The translations under genes were made by a program, and so were the position numbers. 64,000 nt of DNA, taken from Phorcus lineatus. Its lineage: Eukaryota; Mollusca; Gastropoda; Trochida; Trochidae. The notes below the pieces were generated by a model, which saw nothing but the letters and a program-made list of their open reading frames with translations, searched no databases and had not been told where the DNA came from. The number at the start of each line of letters is the position of its first letter. Position 1 is the stretch's first letter. Below, piece after piece: positions 39,741 to 52,800 of this stretch. The stretch is taken from the NCBI GenBank assembly GCA_921293015.1, contig OV121081.1, positions 29,267,158 to 29,331,157 on the forward strand, read 5' to 3'.

Positions 39741-42700
39741 CACAAATTAAAAAGACATGGTAATTGTTGATAAAACATTTAAGCATGTTCTCTGTCTTCA
39801 TCCTACCCCATAGTACACCCATTGGGAGGGCGAGGACGTTAAGGGCCCGCTAAAACTGGAGGATTTCAACTACGCCAATTACTACGCCTACATCTTCTAC
39901 CACGCCATGAACAGCACCAGCTTTCATGGCGTCTCCGTGAGTGAAACCCTTGACGTCATGTTCATAACTTTCCGATTTGACATACCTTTCGTTAGTATAC
40001 CATTAAGTGGTATTTCTAAAAAAGAATTATTTCAAACTCGTTATGAACGGCAGGGACCGTGATATATAAAAAAAATTAAATATTAGAAATGCGTGTTTCT
40101 TTAGTAATCACACGAATATCACAAATCCGCGGCATCTGTATGGTATCTACAAGTCATATTTTAGATCTCGTCAGAAAAAGGGTTAAATAAATGTTATCGT
40201 GTCTTCATTTAGACGTCCTTAGTTTAAACCACTCAAAGTTACGTTCTTCGTTTATATTTTGTTACAGCAATTATTGTATGTACATGACCTTTGAAAATAG
40301 GAATGAACTGATTTTGCTGTTCACAAGGAATGTTTTATTGTTTTAATCTCCGATTATATTCTGCAATTTAAAGCCAAGATTATCAAATTCCGAATAAAAA
40401 ATGTAAAGAATAAATGACAAAGCATTCTCTCTCAACTGAGTTAGCTCCGTCATAAGGTCAACAATGTAATTTTGAATAATAAGTATGTTTCATTATGGTT
40501 TTTAAGTATTCAAAAAGGAATGAATAAAAAATCCAAACAAATCACGCAATATTGTTAGTTTCTAACTTATTTCAACATCGAATATTCGGGATAAAGAATG
40601 AGAACTGGACATCCTTGACCCCGTTTCACAAAAAATCGTAAATCTACGTATACGTCTAAAAGATACGTGCAACAAAAATTTACGTTTACGAGTAGCGAAC
40701 TTGCCTTTCAGAAAACTACACGTAGATTTGATACTAAACTACGTTAAGCGTAGATTACGTGTGGAACGTTCCTTTTTTAAAAAAATTAAAACGTTAACAA
40801 ATTTGTTTTTTAATAACAAGAAAGGAGACATGGTGTGAAAATACATAATACGTTCGTAATAAATTCACTTTTGAAATAAAAACTTGACGGGGGCATCCAG
40901 TCAAAGAAATTTAATCCATGAAGTAGGAAGACGGTCTCAGTCACATTACTTCCATTCAAAAATTGATTGTTTACATAAATTGACCATCTGATGAAGGAGT
41001 ATGCATCATTTTCATAAGATAGAAGTTGTACTTCAGAAAATCTTGTTTTTTTATACTAAACATCAATTATAGATTTGAGATATACACTTATGACTTTCAT
41101 TTCGGTTCGCTGTTTGAGTTCTGTGTAATGTTTGTTCTTCAAGGGTCATGTAAGGTTTGACCAGTACGGAGACAGAAATGGCTTTGCGACACAAGTCTAC
41201 CAGTTTCAAGGTGGGTGCTTCACGGTATATGATGAACTCCTTTCATTTCTTTTCATGAAACACTTTCATATGGCGGCAAGAGTTACTCCCCTTTATCAGC
41301 CATTGCCTCACTATCTCTTTGACAACACCAGACACTCTAATTGTAATTTTATATATAAAACACACTTATTTATTGAAAATACAACGTTTAAAAATTATTC
41401 ACCGGGATCACATTATATTCACAAAGAGGTAAAGTTAACACCAAGAGGTGTTCATTGTTACATAGGTGACATTTAAATGGTATAACACAGCCTATAATTA
41501 TCATTACAAGGTATCAAGTGAAGTAAGTTTATTTAAGATAAAATCAACATGATGACTGATAGAATACATAAAGGCTATTACGTGATGAAGTATCTCATGT
41601 GTTTAGAGAAACTAGATTTAATATCTGTATAACATGAGCGAGAGCGAGGGTTATATGCAAATTTGCACATGAGCTGAAACGATCGTTGCTTGGTGAAAGT
41701 GATATGTGTACATGATGTTTGTTACTTATGTCAAATAGGTCAATACTTATGTTTCACCATATTGGTAATAAACCTTACATCTGTCTGCAGATGGGGTGGA
41801 TGTTCCCGTTGGCATCTACTTGTTTGGTGAACTTAACATCTATAAAAGAAGCCCGCCTAAATGGCACGGTAAATTATTTCATTATTACAGCAATGAACCA
41901 TTTGTCGAACAGAGCTACTCAAGTCATATTTCTTACCACCTAAACTCTGTAACAAGTGGAGCAGTTTCTTGGATAGACATACTGACTCGTGTTATTTTTC
42001 GTTCGAAATAATTAGTCTGTTTCCGTGACCGTTGAGAAGACTGAAGTCCATTCACATGTACGGCACTCACATTTTGAAATACCCATATAAGGTTTGACGT
42101 TATTATTGACGAGAAGATAGGATTCAAGTGGCCTCTAAAGGCAGAGAAGTTAAGGAACAGACTTACCCAAACTAACTCACTCCTGTTTTCCCCTTCGACG
42201 TGTTTCGTCACCTTTCTAGATCTGTTCTTAAAAGAATTTACGAGCCTATTGTGAAAAACCTTGATTGATCATCCACATAAACCAAACATCATTTTATGTG
42301 AATGGAGTCTCTACGAAACATCGTCGCTCACACATAAAGCTTTTAACTATAGAGATATAAACCGATAGCGTATTCTTTGGTCCTTCAGGTGTTGGTCCCC
42401 CGTCTGACAGCCTGCTGCGGGTGTTGACCCGGGTTCAGATCAATCCGACGCTGTACCGCAGTGTGTTCGCGCTCTCCGTGTTCGGGGTCTTGCTGGGTGT
42501 TGGTTTCCTCGTCTTCAACATCACCCACATGAATTACAGGTTACAGGGACTTTTGACTAAGCTTCTCGATTAAAAATGACCTGAAGAAGTAGGTTAAGCA
42601 GTGACCACGATTCTTAAATTTGTAATGTAGTTATGTACAAGTTATGTAGAAAGGTTTTCAAAGGATGGCAGAGAGGGAAGGGTTGGGTTCGAACCCAAGA

Positions 42701-45700
42701 ACAAATCGATCCTGATCCGATCAACCATCCCCTTCTCCCAACCCCATCCGCCTTGTTTCATTGTTTTTTTAATCGAGACATATTGATTGATTGGTTGACC
42801 CTACCATATAGTAGCACAATTAGGAAAAAAGTTTGGATCATCTTCTTAAAAAATCATTAATTAATTTTTGTTCATAAATTAAGATCTACCTTCACTTTGC
42901 AGACACATTAAGATGTCGTCGCCAAGGCTTAACAACTTGATTGTTCTGGGTTGTATCCTCGGCTACGCCTCTGCTGCTGTCTTCGGACTGGACTCACGGC
43001 TTGTTCCGGCCGAACATCTACGTTACGTTTGCTCTGTGCGTCTTGGTTATAAATCCTTGCTCTGAAACCTGACGTGAACTTAATTATTGTAGAACAGTAT
43101 ATTTTTTTCAATATTGTTCAACTTCAATAACACCTCTTCAAATTTCAAATTAACAAAACAAGTTTATATTGAAAGGCATGTTGATTATCCGTAAAGAAAA
43201 ATTTGTTTTTATATATCAAAATACCATATGCACTTATTTAGTTCAAGTATTCGACTTATACATCTTCATCCCAAACTACGAGAAAATAGACGTCACCTTG
43301 CACGTTGATTCGCTGATAAACGAACAAATCTCTTACATCATGTTCAGAAACCGAAATTCCACGTCGATGTACACTTGTCGTAGACATGTATTAACCGGAA
43401 CTTTATACGGTCATTTTTTTTGACACGTTAAAATAATTCGAGTAAAGGGAAATGGTTACGCTTAGCTTAACCTTTGTTAATTCGTTTTAAAAGTCCGCTT
43501 CTTGATTAAAAATAATTGTTCTTCAGTTGCTAACATTTATTTTCCTTTTCGTAAGATCACTTTATTTCCTTAGGAAAATGTGCTTTAGTGCCTTTACATA
43601 GATTTACAGTAAATATTTACATACCCGTCACCGCAGGCGTGTTCAGGACTGCTTCTCCTCGCATTTACCTGCGCCTTCGGGGCCATGTTCGCGAAGACGT
43701 GGCGTGTGCATGTCATCTTCACCTCCCGTGTCATTTCTCTCAAGGTGAGTATACACCCATGGTTTCCGAACAGACTAATAAAGCTGTTTCCTACCACTCC
43801 ACTACATGTCAGCCATATTTTGCGCTCGTTTCAAAATCCGCCCGATCTATCTAAGGTTTAGTAGGGAGATATTTATGGATCACGGTTTGCATTAGGTCGA
43901 GAGGCTCTACCTGCAACCCCATTGGATAGGTTCAAATGACGTATGATCAGGTTGCCCATAGATTTGACACAAAGCAACTAAATTTCCAAACTTCGTTTCA
44001 TTTACGGAATATTTCTCGACAAATACATTGGTATATAGGTTACCAGTTGTTTTAGCGATAGTTGTCCAAATCACCTTTTTTCCTTTTGAAATATTCGTCA
44101 TTCATTGACATGATTAAAAGCATATTATGATTAAATCAACATTTTTCGAAGAAGGTGAATACTGTCTTGTTGAAGGACGAAGTCTCACAAACACTTTCCT
44201 TGACACCTACATTAAATTCTATAAAAGTAAATATAAGTAAACTCTACATCCGGTAACCATCTTGGCTCCCATAGAAGACACTTGAGACATTTCTGTCATG
44301 TTTATGTGAATGTAAGTGAATAAACAACCGATGAACCAACTGCAGGTTCTGAAGGACGTCCATCTCATCACGTTTGTGATGGTTCTGGTGTTGATCGACC
44401 TGGTCGTCCTCCTGCTCTGGAACTTCGTCGACCCCACCACGACCTCCGTCAAGATCATCCGTGTCCAGGTAAAACCCGTCTGGGACACGGTCTAATTAAA
44501 TCAAATCATCGCTGATTGGGTAGAGCTAAAGGTCACTTGATATACTTGACAAGATAAAATCGTGAGCGTAAACAATACGACACAACGAGAAAGGTTTTTA
44601 AGTAACGCTATATGTAAGCTAAACCTCCAGGGAAAGTATAGCTTCTTGCAACAGATATCACTTCGTTCGCACATAAGTAAAACTGGTTACTTTTGTATCT
44701 GTTGCGAAATAAAAAATAATTACCTTTGGGTAAAATGATACGATGTATTACAAATGCTACCACTAATTCGCTTCCCAAGGAGACGAACGTGTCGTTGCTG
44801 ATTACGGAAGTGGAGCAGTGCACGTCTCAACATCAGTTCTACTGGGTGGGAGCCATATATGTGGAGAAGGGTCTTATGCTCATCTTCGGACTCTTCCTCG
44901 CCTACGAAACCAAACATGTCCACGTTCCCGGACTAAACGACTCCAGGTCAGACCACCTTCTCACATTTCGAAAATACTTTGATGACTTCCTATTACCCGG
45001 CAAAGCATTACTTTTATGGCTAATCTAAGCCCTATTGCTTTGGCCAAATTCGCAAATATAATGCAGTGCCCTCATCGGCAATAAATAGTAACCTATATGA
45101 GATTCCTATTAGGACTGTGAAGTTCAGGTGCAGTCCGCTGAAGAGTCGAAAAATAATGAGTGTCGATATGCAGCAAGGTTTGAATTATTCAATGTTGTGA
45201 CTGGCACGAGATATGTCATGATCGGTTGGTGGAACGGCACTAAACCCAGAACAGTTTTCTTTAGATGGAAACGTCTTTGTGTAATTCATAAAAAAATACC
45301 ATTACTTGTGTCACCTGTTCAACGATTTAGGAATTAGAAATTTTTCATCCTATACATGTTTGAGAGACATTTAGAACTTAGTTGTAGAGATGACAATACT
45401 TCCGACTGTTTATTTTTTCGTACATAACGTACAGTCTCATTCAACAGAGGCTACTCACAATATTTCCTCCACTTAGCCTCTGCTATAAGTTGGCGAGTCT
45501 TCACGTATTTTGTTTGAAAATTGCACACGCACACCGTTTTTGTAAATCATTCAAATATCATTCTGTATCGTAAAAAATATCTGCGAATGAGGCAGGTGGA
45601 GGTACACAGGTCTTCTCGATAGTTATGGGAATACACCGATTGTTCACTTTGAAACAACATCGATTTTTCCAATACTAATTCCAATTGCAACCAATCAGGA

Positions 45701-48274
45701 TGTTTGCATTGCTTGCCGAGAAATTGATCTACCCGAGATAACCTGGTCAAAATGATTTGCGGAGCCTCTTCGGACAGAGAATGTGTCACGTATTGACATA
45801 TCTGTTTATTCAAACATTATATAGGATCATTCAAATTATTCTGTATTAAGAAAATGCTGTCATTTTGAACCATTCGCTGAAGCAGAGACGAGGTCTCTCA
45901 CAGTCTACTTCTATGTTGATACAGATACATCGGGATGTGCGTGTACAACGTGGTGGTGATGTGTGTGGTTGGTGTCACCATCAACCTGGCCCTGGCGGAC
46001 CAGAAAGATGTTGTGTTCGCCTTCACCTCCGCCTGTATCATCTTCTGTTCTACAGTCACTCTCTGCCTTCTCTTCATACCCAAGGTAAACAAAATGTCTT
46101 ACAGCGTCTGGAAACTTGTATGTTTCATCTCGTTAAGTAATAGACTCGACTGGGAGTTGATAGATTGAAGATAAATATTTGCATGATACAGTTGACAATA
46201 CATTATTCAGTAAACAAATATGAAAGTTACATGCTGTAAAGTATATATATATATATGTTTCAAATATGCACACGTCGTAAAAAAATTGGAGCGCTCAATG
46301 AATTCCGCCTGAGGGAGCATTAATTTAGCTTTTTAAATTTTGGACACAATTCTTGAAAATATATGAAAATCAACACCTGTACTAAGATGCGTTTCTTTAA
46401 CTTCGTGCTGCTCCATTGGACCTTTCACATTCCAAAGTGTCTACCATTTACAGACCTTTTCAGACTTCAAATGAGAAATATTTAGCTTCATCGCTTATTG
46501 GCTTGAGTGCGAAGGTCACTTGAATTGACCCCTATAAAGCAGTACCCAGATCGGAAACGCAGCAGGTTACGAGTGTAAAGTTCTATCAGATGCCTAGAAT
46601 ATAAAATGTCAGAAAATTTATACGAGCCTTAAATTCTATGACAAAGTATGTGGGAAAGTTATGATTAGCTATAAGGACGAATGGTAGTCTTTTCTGTGTT
46701 TGGTTGTTGCTGGTAGGCTTTGAGTCTGGTGTCTGTTTGACCTAAGACTTAAAGGCTTTTGATAAATCGTCATGGTTCAAACTGAAAAAAGTATCTTCTT
46801 TATTTGAACATCTGAAAATGTTGTGTAACTTAACTGCTAGCAACATTTTGATGCTACAACACTTGACTCAGATGAACTCAATAATAGCTAACCAGTTTGA
46901 AACAAGTTCTCCAAATACTCACGTTAGCTCTTTAATTATGGGCGGCGGGTTTCCTCTTCGCGGAAAATAAGTTACACCTTTATTGAGATGATGTTCAACA
47001 GATCAGAAGACTACACCTGGACAAGATGGACAACGTGTGCAATGCAGATACCGGACAGGACGTTGACCAGACCCGGAACAAGAGGCTTTTCTCGTCCACT
47101 TTCCACTACACCCTCGAGCAGATCACCAAACTGGTCTGTCCAGCTGTTTCTATCTATTGTTTTCTGTCTGTGGTTCCGTTTGTCTTTACTTTGTTTATCT
47201 ACTCATATCTATCCTTATCTGTTCTTCCATTCTAATATGTCGCTGTATATCTTAATGTTTCTCAACCATTTTTTCTGTCTGTGTTGGTCTGTAATGAATG
47301 TCTCTCTGTGGTTCTGTATGTCTCTCTTGTCGTTTCCATTGCTCGGTGGTTTATTGTTTGGTATTCAGTACTGGCGATAGGTTTCTCGGAATTCAACTCC
47401 AGAAATTGACATGTTCTCCAAATTTACAGGAATTTTTCTTTGAAAACAGTTTATCATATTTCCAGAGGCATTTTGCATTTTTTAAAACTTGAATCTGGTA
47501 TTTGCCAAAATATAACTTGTGCTTTTTCAAATTCAAAAGCATATTCAGCATTTTATATATTCATCCCAAAAACAAAGGCAATATTTGATTTAAACAATTA
47601 ACATATGGGGAAGCAAAATTTTCTTAAAAATTATACATTTTTGGCATTTGAATATTACGATGCTCCATGACAATTTAAGTTTGATTCTTGTTAGAGACAT
47701 TCCTTCACGCGCAACTCTCGTGTCTCCGAGATGACCGAAGTACCTCCCGACTTCCGGAGCAGCACTGAAACAGCTCTTGCCGAGAAACTGTTGCAGGTAT
47801 AATTTTAATAAACCTACCCATTAGACCTATTGAAAATGAAGTGGAGAGTGTCGGCAAGTGCTGTTATATTCTTTAATTTCTTAAACGGTGTACATAATTG
47901 ACTATAAAGGAAGTAAATAAATTCCAACTGGATACATCTTCAACAATCTTATTTCTTGTTCTATATTTGATATCGTTGATAATTTATATAAATCATAATA
48001 AAAATATATCCCTCTTGATATGTTCTTCAAATTTTATAAATCAGATTTCGTTTATATTCTTAACATTTTCCGCCCACAGAAGGAGCGTGAACTGGTCACG
48101 ATGACCCGCCGTGTTGAAGAGCTCGAGATTTATCTTTCCCGTCTCAACCAACAGGGGCGCCGGAAGTCACGTGACAGCCTCTTTCACACTCTCGCCACAA
48201 CCTCGATTCTGCGAACTGGAGAAAAGGCGGAACAAAGCACCATTCCTAAATTTGAACCGCAGATGTTGTACTGA
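32791..48274 (+). CDS. GABBR2: Metabotropic GABA-B receptor, subunit 2-like (19 coding exons)
   Basis: Class C G-protein-coupled receptor. Exons: 32791-33027, 33969-34106, 35339-35509, 36206-36313, 36659-36724, 37484-37675, 38313-38456, 39814-39936, 41144-41210, 41791-41868, 42389-42539, 42903-43035, 43637-43744, 44346-44468, 44780-44946, 45925-46084, 47002-47133, 47695-47796, 48080-48274. All junctions keep frame and give 864 residues. Layout: signal peptide (1-22), Venus-flytrap domain to about 440, seven helices about 465-722, then a cytoplasmic tail with coiled coil. Subunit 2 type is supported by KMSSPRLNNLIVLG, CAFGAMFAKTWRVH, VPGLNDSRYIGMCVYNVVVM and IIFCSTVTLCLLFIPK, all closer to vertebrate GABBR2 than GABBR1. 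The conserved cysteines before TM3 (YVCS) and in loop 2 (VEQC) are present. In the family, subunit 2 couples to Gi/o and pairs with GABA-binding subunit 1. Weakest points: the acceptors of exons 4 and 15 and the weak donor of exon 17 (GTCTGT). Confidence 0.93.
34295..34410. repeat. Imperfect foldback repeat in GABA-B receptor intron 2
   Basis: TCTAGATTTTCGAAGATCTCTTAGCACTAAGATAG is matched by the complement of CTATATGTTAGTGCTTAGACAGCTTCGAAAATCCAGA about 30 bases later. Arms are about 37 bp with several mismatches. A similar ACTAAGG palindromic text occurs near 36880-36960 in a later intron. Confidence 0.65.
34737..34818 (-). repeat. tRNA-like sequence, possible SINE head
   Basis: On the minus strand a 75-80 base stretch has an approximate pol III B box (GTTTGAATCC) preceded, at about tRNA distance, by GGCGGATGAAGCGAG, loosely like an A box. 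The cloverleaf ends do not pair convincingly, so it is not called a tRNA gene. Confidence 0.3.
34915..35250 (+). repeat. Dispersed repeat family R1, copy 2, in GABA-B receptor intron 2
   Basis: It shares with 60766-60990 TAGCTCC, CTTCCAGAAGATTCCCCTGG (in varied form), AATGAAAACNCT, CATATTTGTTNTCAC and CTATGCAATGATGNAGT. Its right part (GAAACGGCGTCGCTGATTGC) appears inverted at about 61125-61161. It ends close to the exon 3 acceptor at 35338. Confidence 0.7.
35881..35920. repeat. 10-bp tandem repeat
   Basis: GTTAACTTTC is repeated nearly four times in a row in GABA-B receptor intron 3. Confidence 0.85.
39676..39738. repeat. CT microsatellite before GABA-B receptor exon 8
   Basis: About 31 CT units end 75 bp upstream of the exon 8 acceptor (39813/39814). 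A separate short pyrimidine stretch (TCTTCATCCTACCCCATAG) also precedes the acceptor. Confidence 0.95.
40617..40765. repeat. Imperfect palindromic repeat in GABA-B receptor intron 8
   Basis: Starts CCCCGTTTCACAAAA and contains self-complementary words such as CGTAAATCTACGTATACG, CTACACGTAGATTTG and CGTAGATTACGTGT. It looks like a degraded foldback element. Boundaries are uncertain. Confidence 0.45.
42389..46084 (+). other. GABBR2: GABA-B receptor exons 11-16: seven-transmembrane region
   Basis: Residues 442-722. TM1 is in exon 11 (SVFALSVFGVLLGVGFLVFN). TM2 is in exon 12 and TM3 in exon 13 (after the conserved Cys of YVCS). TM4 is in exon 14 (LITFVMVLVLIDLVVLLLW). Loop 2 and TM5 are in exon 15 and TM6-TM7 in exon 16. 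Exon 12 must end after TGC TCT at 43035, using donor GTGCGT, because the following exon then aligns without a gap. The intracellular loop Lys/Met/Ser-Ser-Pro text is the part linked in mammals to G-protein coupling by subunit 2. Confidence 0.9.
47002..48274 (+). other. GABBR2: GABA-B receptor exons 17-19: cytoplasmic tail with coiled coil
   Basis: Residues 723-864. Exon 18 starts at 47695 (acceptor TTGTTAG), which reads RHSFTRNSRVSEM; other phases stop quickly. The heptad-like stretch around LAEKLLQKERELVTMTRRVE and the following ELEIYLSRLNQQ spans the exon 18/19 junction. It corresponds to the coiled coil through which vertebrate subunits pair. The tail is shorter than in human GABBR2 (941 residues in total). 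It ends FEPQMLY. Confidence 0.85.
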
Positions 48275-48800
48275 TGTATACATTTGCTTGCAATCTTTTA
48301 TAGGATGCAGCTTTGGCAATATTTTCTAAGCTTCATAGCTTTAGTGATTAACTCTTATTTAGCGTTACGCAGTTTTGAGCTTTGAGAAATGACACTTTCT
48401 GCATACAGGAAACTGGTTGTTTTCAATGTTGCTGTAAGTTATGGTATCTGATTGGCTTGGGGATTTAAGGGCTTCATGGTGATTAAACACAATATCGGGT
48501 ATACGATCCGAGATTCCTTTTTTACTACATCTTGGATCCATTGGTGGCTCGACTCGATATTTCAGAGTGACACAGGGTATGGTTTAAAACATTTGTAGGT
48601 GGCCTTGATAAGAGACAAAATACCATGTGTCCTAACTTTAATTCAAATCACCTTTCTAAAATTACATCTTTATCTCTGAAATGCAAACAAAATTACGACA
48701 TTTTCATTTTCGTCCGTTCGCGAAAAACAACTATGTACATGTTTAAAGGTATAACGTGAAAATTCTGCGTACCAAGTACATGTATATAGTTAAATGAGCT

Positions 48801-48806
48801 AATAAA
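48801..48806 (+). terminator. GABBR2: Candidate polyadenylation signal of the GABA-B receptor gene
   Basis: AATAAA about 530 bp after the stop codon, in GAGCTAATAAACAC. Confidence 0.5.
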
Positions 48807-48839
48807 CACTACCATTATATATTTATCGTTATGTCAGCC

Positions 48840-48960
48840 TAGTTTCCAAAAGTAAGTTTGAGTCGCAGACATGTGCCACTGTCCAGTCTTCGACCATAAA
48901 TCTCGACGTTAACCTGTTTATTGTCACTATACTGAACTTAAAAGCGTTGAGCTTATTTTC
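48840..48960 (-). mobile_element. Diverged fragment of the TTAA-flanked MITE family
   Basis: On the same orientation as copy 3 it reads AGTTTCCAAAAGTAAGTTTG, then TGCCACTGTCCAGTCTTCGA, CATAAATCTCGAC and TTGTCACTATACTGAACTTA. These match in order the internal part of copy 3 (AGTCTCCAAAATTACGTTTG, CGCCACTGTCCGGTTTTCGA and so on). No terminal repeats remain. Confidence 0.65.
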
Positions 48961-49806
48961 AGAAATAACCACTACTCGATTAAATAGCACCATTTATAAA
49001 GTTATAAAGTTTCTGTCCTTGTCAACTCCTTTTGCTGACCTTAATTCAAATATGAGTTCTACACTAGGATATCCAGCAAAGCAATCACATGTCTTCCTTC
49101 TTGCATAGCTATCCTAAACAAAGTGCTCTAAAACACTCTATACAGTTTGTCTATGGCGAACTGTGTATAAAGAACACAGGGTAGAGCTAAGACAGACACA
49201 AAATAATAGAGAAGTCAGAGTATATTTTTCACACGATGAAGGCTATCTGATTACTTATTGGAAGAAGACGGAGCCAATAAAGGGAGATAATAAGATTATC
49301 GGGTGTACCCTACAATGGATTCAGGGTAATTATAGAAGTTTATTGTCACGTGTACCCTAGATTATCGCGGATGGGCGCTCGTGAAAATGACAAAGAATGT
49401 AAGGTGGTGATAAAATAACTTTTCACCATACAAATTGTTCTCAATCAAACCGGTTAGGTGACAAATAACCATTAACGTTGCCCTCCATGCATATTGGTGT
49501 TTCATTTTCAAAGTATCATATGCTCTGATCATTATAAACCAAAATATTAGCTGTTGTACTGTATATCATATATTTATCCTATAAATCAATTTTGCTGAAA
49601 GTCTATCTGATCAAATGACGCAAAAGCATTGAATTAAATGAGATTAAGCCTTGTTTTGGGCTTTTCCATCAGAGACTCCTTCATCACTCAATTAAACACC
49701 ACAAGGTGCCCAAACCGCCATAGATCGTCTTCGCTGATGTTCGTTCATTCAACCGCGTTCATTTATGTGCGCTTCATAAACATTCCGACATCTCCACCCG
49801 TAGCAC

Positions 49807-52800
49807 TTAGGATGACGACAAGTCGTACTGCGGTTCGATCCCCAACCCGCCGAACCTCTTCAGAAGACCTCCGGCTTTCTGTGGCAGTAATCTGGTGGCA
49901 AAAAGGGTATCAAATATTCTATAGGCAAAGAAATATAGCATGAGACACTGTAGCTTTCAAGGAGTTTCAAATCTTTTTTCTCTTAAGGAAGAAGGCAACC
50001 ACATAATATTATAACTAAGGTATTTCCCAGGGAGATTACCCCTGGGGTAAACCCCCCCTAGGAAAACAATTACAGGACATGTGCGTCAACCTTCAAAGTG
50101 AACCTCATACCTCTTACATTACTGACTCGCACCTCCCACCTGCGACAAAAGCCATAAGCCTATATGGTCGTTTAAGCCGGATGAATTAAAAATCAGTCGA
50201 GCCTTCTGACGTACCACTACTCCAAACAACGGAATATAGGCATTTAAAATTCGATTGACAGTTCCTTCCTCAAATCCGCTGCGTCCTTAACATTAAGAAT
50301 ACCATTTAAAACCTAACGTTCCTTCACAAAGAACCAAATTGATGTCTGAATTTGAAATTATTTACTTACACGCTAAGCTTCACCATGAAGCCGAGTCTTT
50401 TCGGTACATAGACAACCTTTTCTCCCCTCAGCATACCGTCTATGGATGCAAGGGCAGTCTCTTTGGGCGTCAAGGGTTTGTTGAATCTACAGACAGGAAC
50501 TTACGTACCTGAGCCACTACCGAAAATCCTCATAAACTGATTCTCCACTCTACATACACTATATCCTTACTCTGTATTTTCGCGAATGAATATAACAAAC
50601 AGTGGCAGATCCAGGGAATTTACGACAATAAAAATGTGCGATTTTCGATTGGATGAAAATGTAGATGGTCTCCGTTTTGCAAAATTTCCTGCAATGAGAA
50701 ATGTTGACCACTTGTAAAAGAGGGTATGTGGGAAAACATTACAGACAGGCCCGTTTCATCAATTTTAGGAGTGTGGGGTTGGGATGTTCAAAGTGATTGT
50801 TTTATAGGACTTTCACGCTTTTCATATAGGTTTTTGTGCTGCAGAAGCCATGTCTACTTTTATTTTAATTACTTTAATTTTGGCCCCTGTTACTTCGGAC
50901 AAGTGAGTAACAACTGTGGGACGAGAATGTTCTCTCCCATAACCTCTTTTATTTCGACCGGGGAGATGTGCGGTTTATGATGGACCTGTTGGATTTATAG
51001 AATGTATGGCATGTGTTTTCACAATTTGGACGAACCTGTCTTTGATATATTTGACGAGCCCGGTGTCGACAAATGCGGGACACACGACTGTTGTCTTCAC
51101 TCCTGTTTTCCCAAGAGCCTCTATCTCTTCACCCAATGCCTCCGTGAACCCGAACACAGCGTACTTTGACGAGCTGAACAGAAGTTGTTAAAAAATATAT
51201 AAAATAACAAGGAAAATTTTACATAATGTGCACATGGTTCTTTGATTATTGTGCAATATGATAAATATACTTGCACCGGTATTTGCACTGTTGAAGATAT
51301 ACGTCGAACATCAACACATTTATCAATGACAACTATTTACATATCAATGAGTATTTAACTTTGACGTATTATTATGAGCACAGGGTAGAGATAAGACAAA
51401 CATAAGCATTTTTTCGATTGTACAGCAATTGGGTTGCGCAACAGAGATATATAACCACTTTTCCCTCATCTCTGTTGCGCAAGCCTTTTGCGCTACAATT
51501 CGCTTATAGTATAAATATGACATGATACATGTTCAACTGAAAGTAAAGAAAGGGAAAAGTTGTTCTTCCAGTAGTAATGATACGACACTGAAATAAATGA
51601 AGGCAATATCATTTATTATTGATAACATTTCAAATCTTCTACCTGCCATTGTGGTAAAGAAAATCAGTTTACCATTCTTGGTAAAATCTTTTATAAATTA
51701 TGGATTTCGTCTTATCTTGTACCGAACCCCGATGACATTTCGCCATTACCAGACAACCTTCGGTCGATCAGAAGAAAACCTGGTTAACCGTTATTTCTTC
51801 GCCGCGCAACCCATTTGCGCTGCAGCCCGCCTGTGCTCTCACCTATAGTCGACAAGGAAGGCGAAGCCTGATTTAGCTGTTCCTGATGCTATGTTGAGGA
51901 TGTGTCCACAGTTGGCCTCTAGCATAGCTGGCAGGAACTCCTTCACCGTCTGTAAGAGTAAATTAACTATCACACGTCACTTCATCACAGGGACGTGTGT
52001 CCCTTAGAAATAGCTTTAGAAAGACATATGCCTATCGACCCTACCCTACTATATATTCGTTAATCGCTTGGAAATAACTGTAGAAAGACATATATATGCT
52101 AAAAGACATTAATTACCTTAGATGGATACATATACAGTCCATGGTTGAATAAAGATGTTGCTGAAACCCCTCGAAAAAGGATACACACTTTTCATTTCAA
52201 AATACATTATCTAGCCATGCGATCCAATTAAAAAAATCTAAATGGCTCTTAATTAGTCATGAATGTTAAATGATGGTTAGTGGGGACTGTGTTTATCATC
52301 CTTTAGTACTTGGTGTATAGAAAGCTCGCTGTGCGGGAATGAGGATTCGGGCGACATAGGCTTCGGACTACAACTGGGTACTTTGAAAGAGAAGAGAAAT
52401 GTAGGCCACCTGTAACATGGTTACGTGGGAAGAAATTACTTGAGTAACTTCTGTAGAGCGAGAGTGTATAACTAACGTCTCACCCAGAAGTGCGCCAGTG
52501 TGTTGACATCAAAGGTCCTCTTGATGTGTTTATCCTGCATATCCAGGAGGGGTCCCCCGTACAGGATGCCCGCATTGTTGACCAGCACGTGGACAGGGCC
52601 GACCTCACGCAGGACCTGTGTCGCCACCTTGTGAACGCTTTCTGCACTACTCACATCACACACGTACGTGTATACAGTGGCTCCCAGATCTCGGGCTTCA
52701 TCAGCCGTTTCTTCATTGTTTTTCTGTCACAAAAACAATAGCAGTTTATACACAAATAGACTAACATCACATTTTGTTTGAAAAGAAGCTAACCAAAAGG

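Larger units (their letters stand above)
32791..41868 (+). other. GABBR2: GABA-B receptor exons 1-10: signal peptide and Venus-flytrap domain
   Basis: Residues 1-441. Exon 1 holds the hydrophobic leader (KWLLLVLFLVYGV) and the first strand, IPLTIAGFADI. Exons 2-3 carry CNPGLAVKLL, GGGCSPATEPVAEAAKYF and FRNFFRTCPEATSRNPSIV. Exon 4 is taken to start at 36206 (after TATGTCCTCCAG) rather than farther upstream, because this aligns STTNLHAVLRQNNI with the family's helix and avoids a 29-residue insertion. Exon 5 is KIIIFNGYEGAARRVFC. Exon 6 is MYGPHYQWLIPGFYSAGW, very like subunit 2. Exon 8 follows a CT microsatellite. I cannot judge GABA binding by eye. Confidence 0.88.

Noticed and set aside
39610-39822. 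Minus-strand frame with a long Arg-Glu repeat
   Set aside because: It comes from the CT microsatellite, and overlaps the real exon 8 of the GABA-B receptor on the other strand.
42680-42705. GGGTTCGAACCC word as a tRNA B box
   Set aside because: It is part of a palindrome in a GABA-B receptor intron, with no A box or cloverleaf around it.
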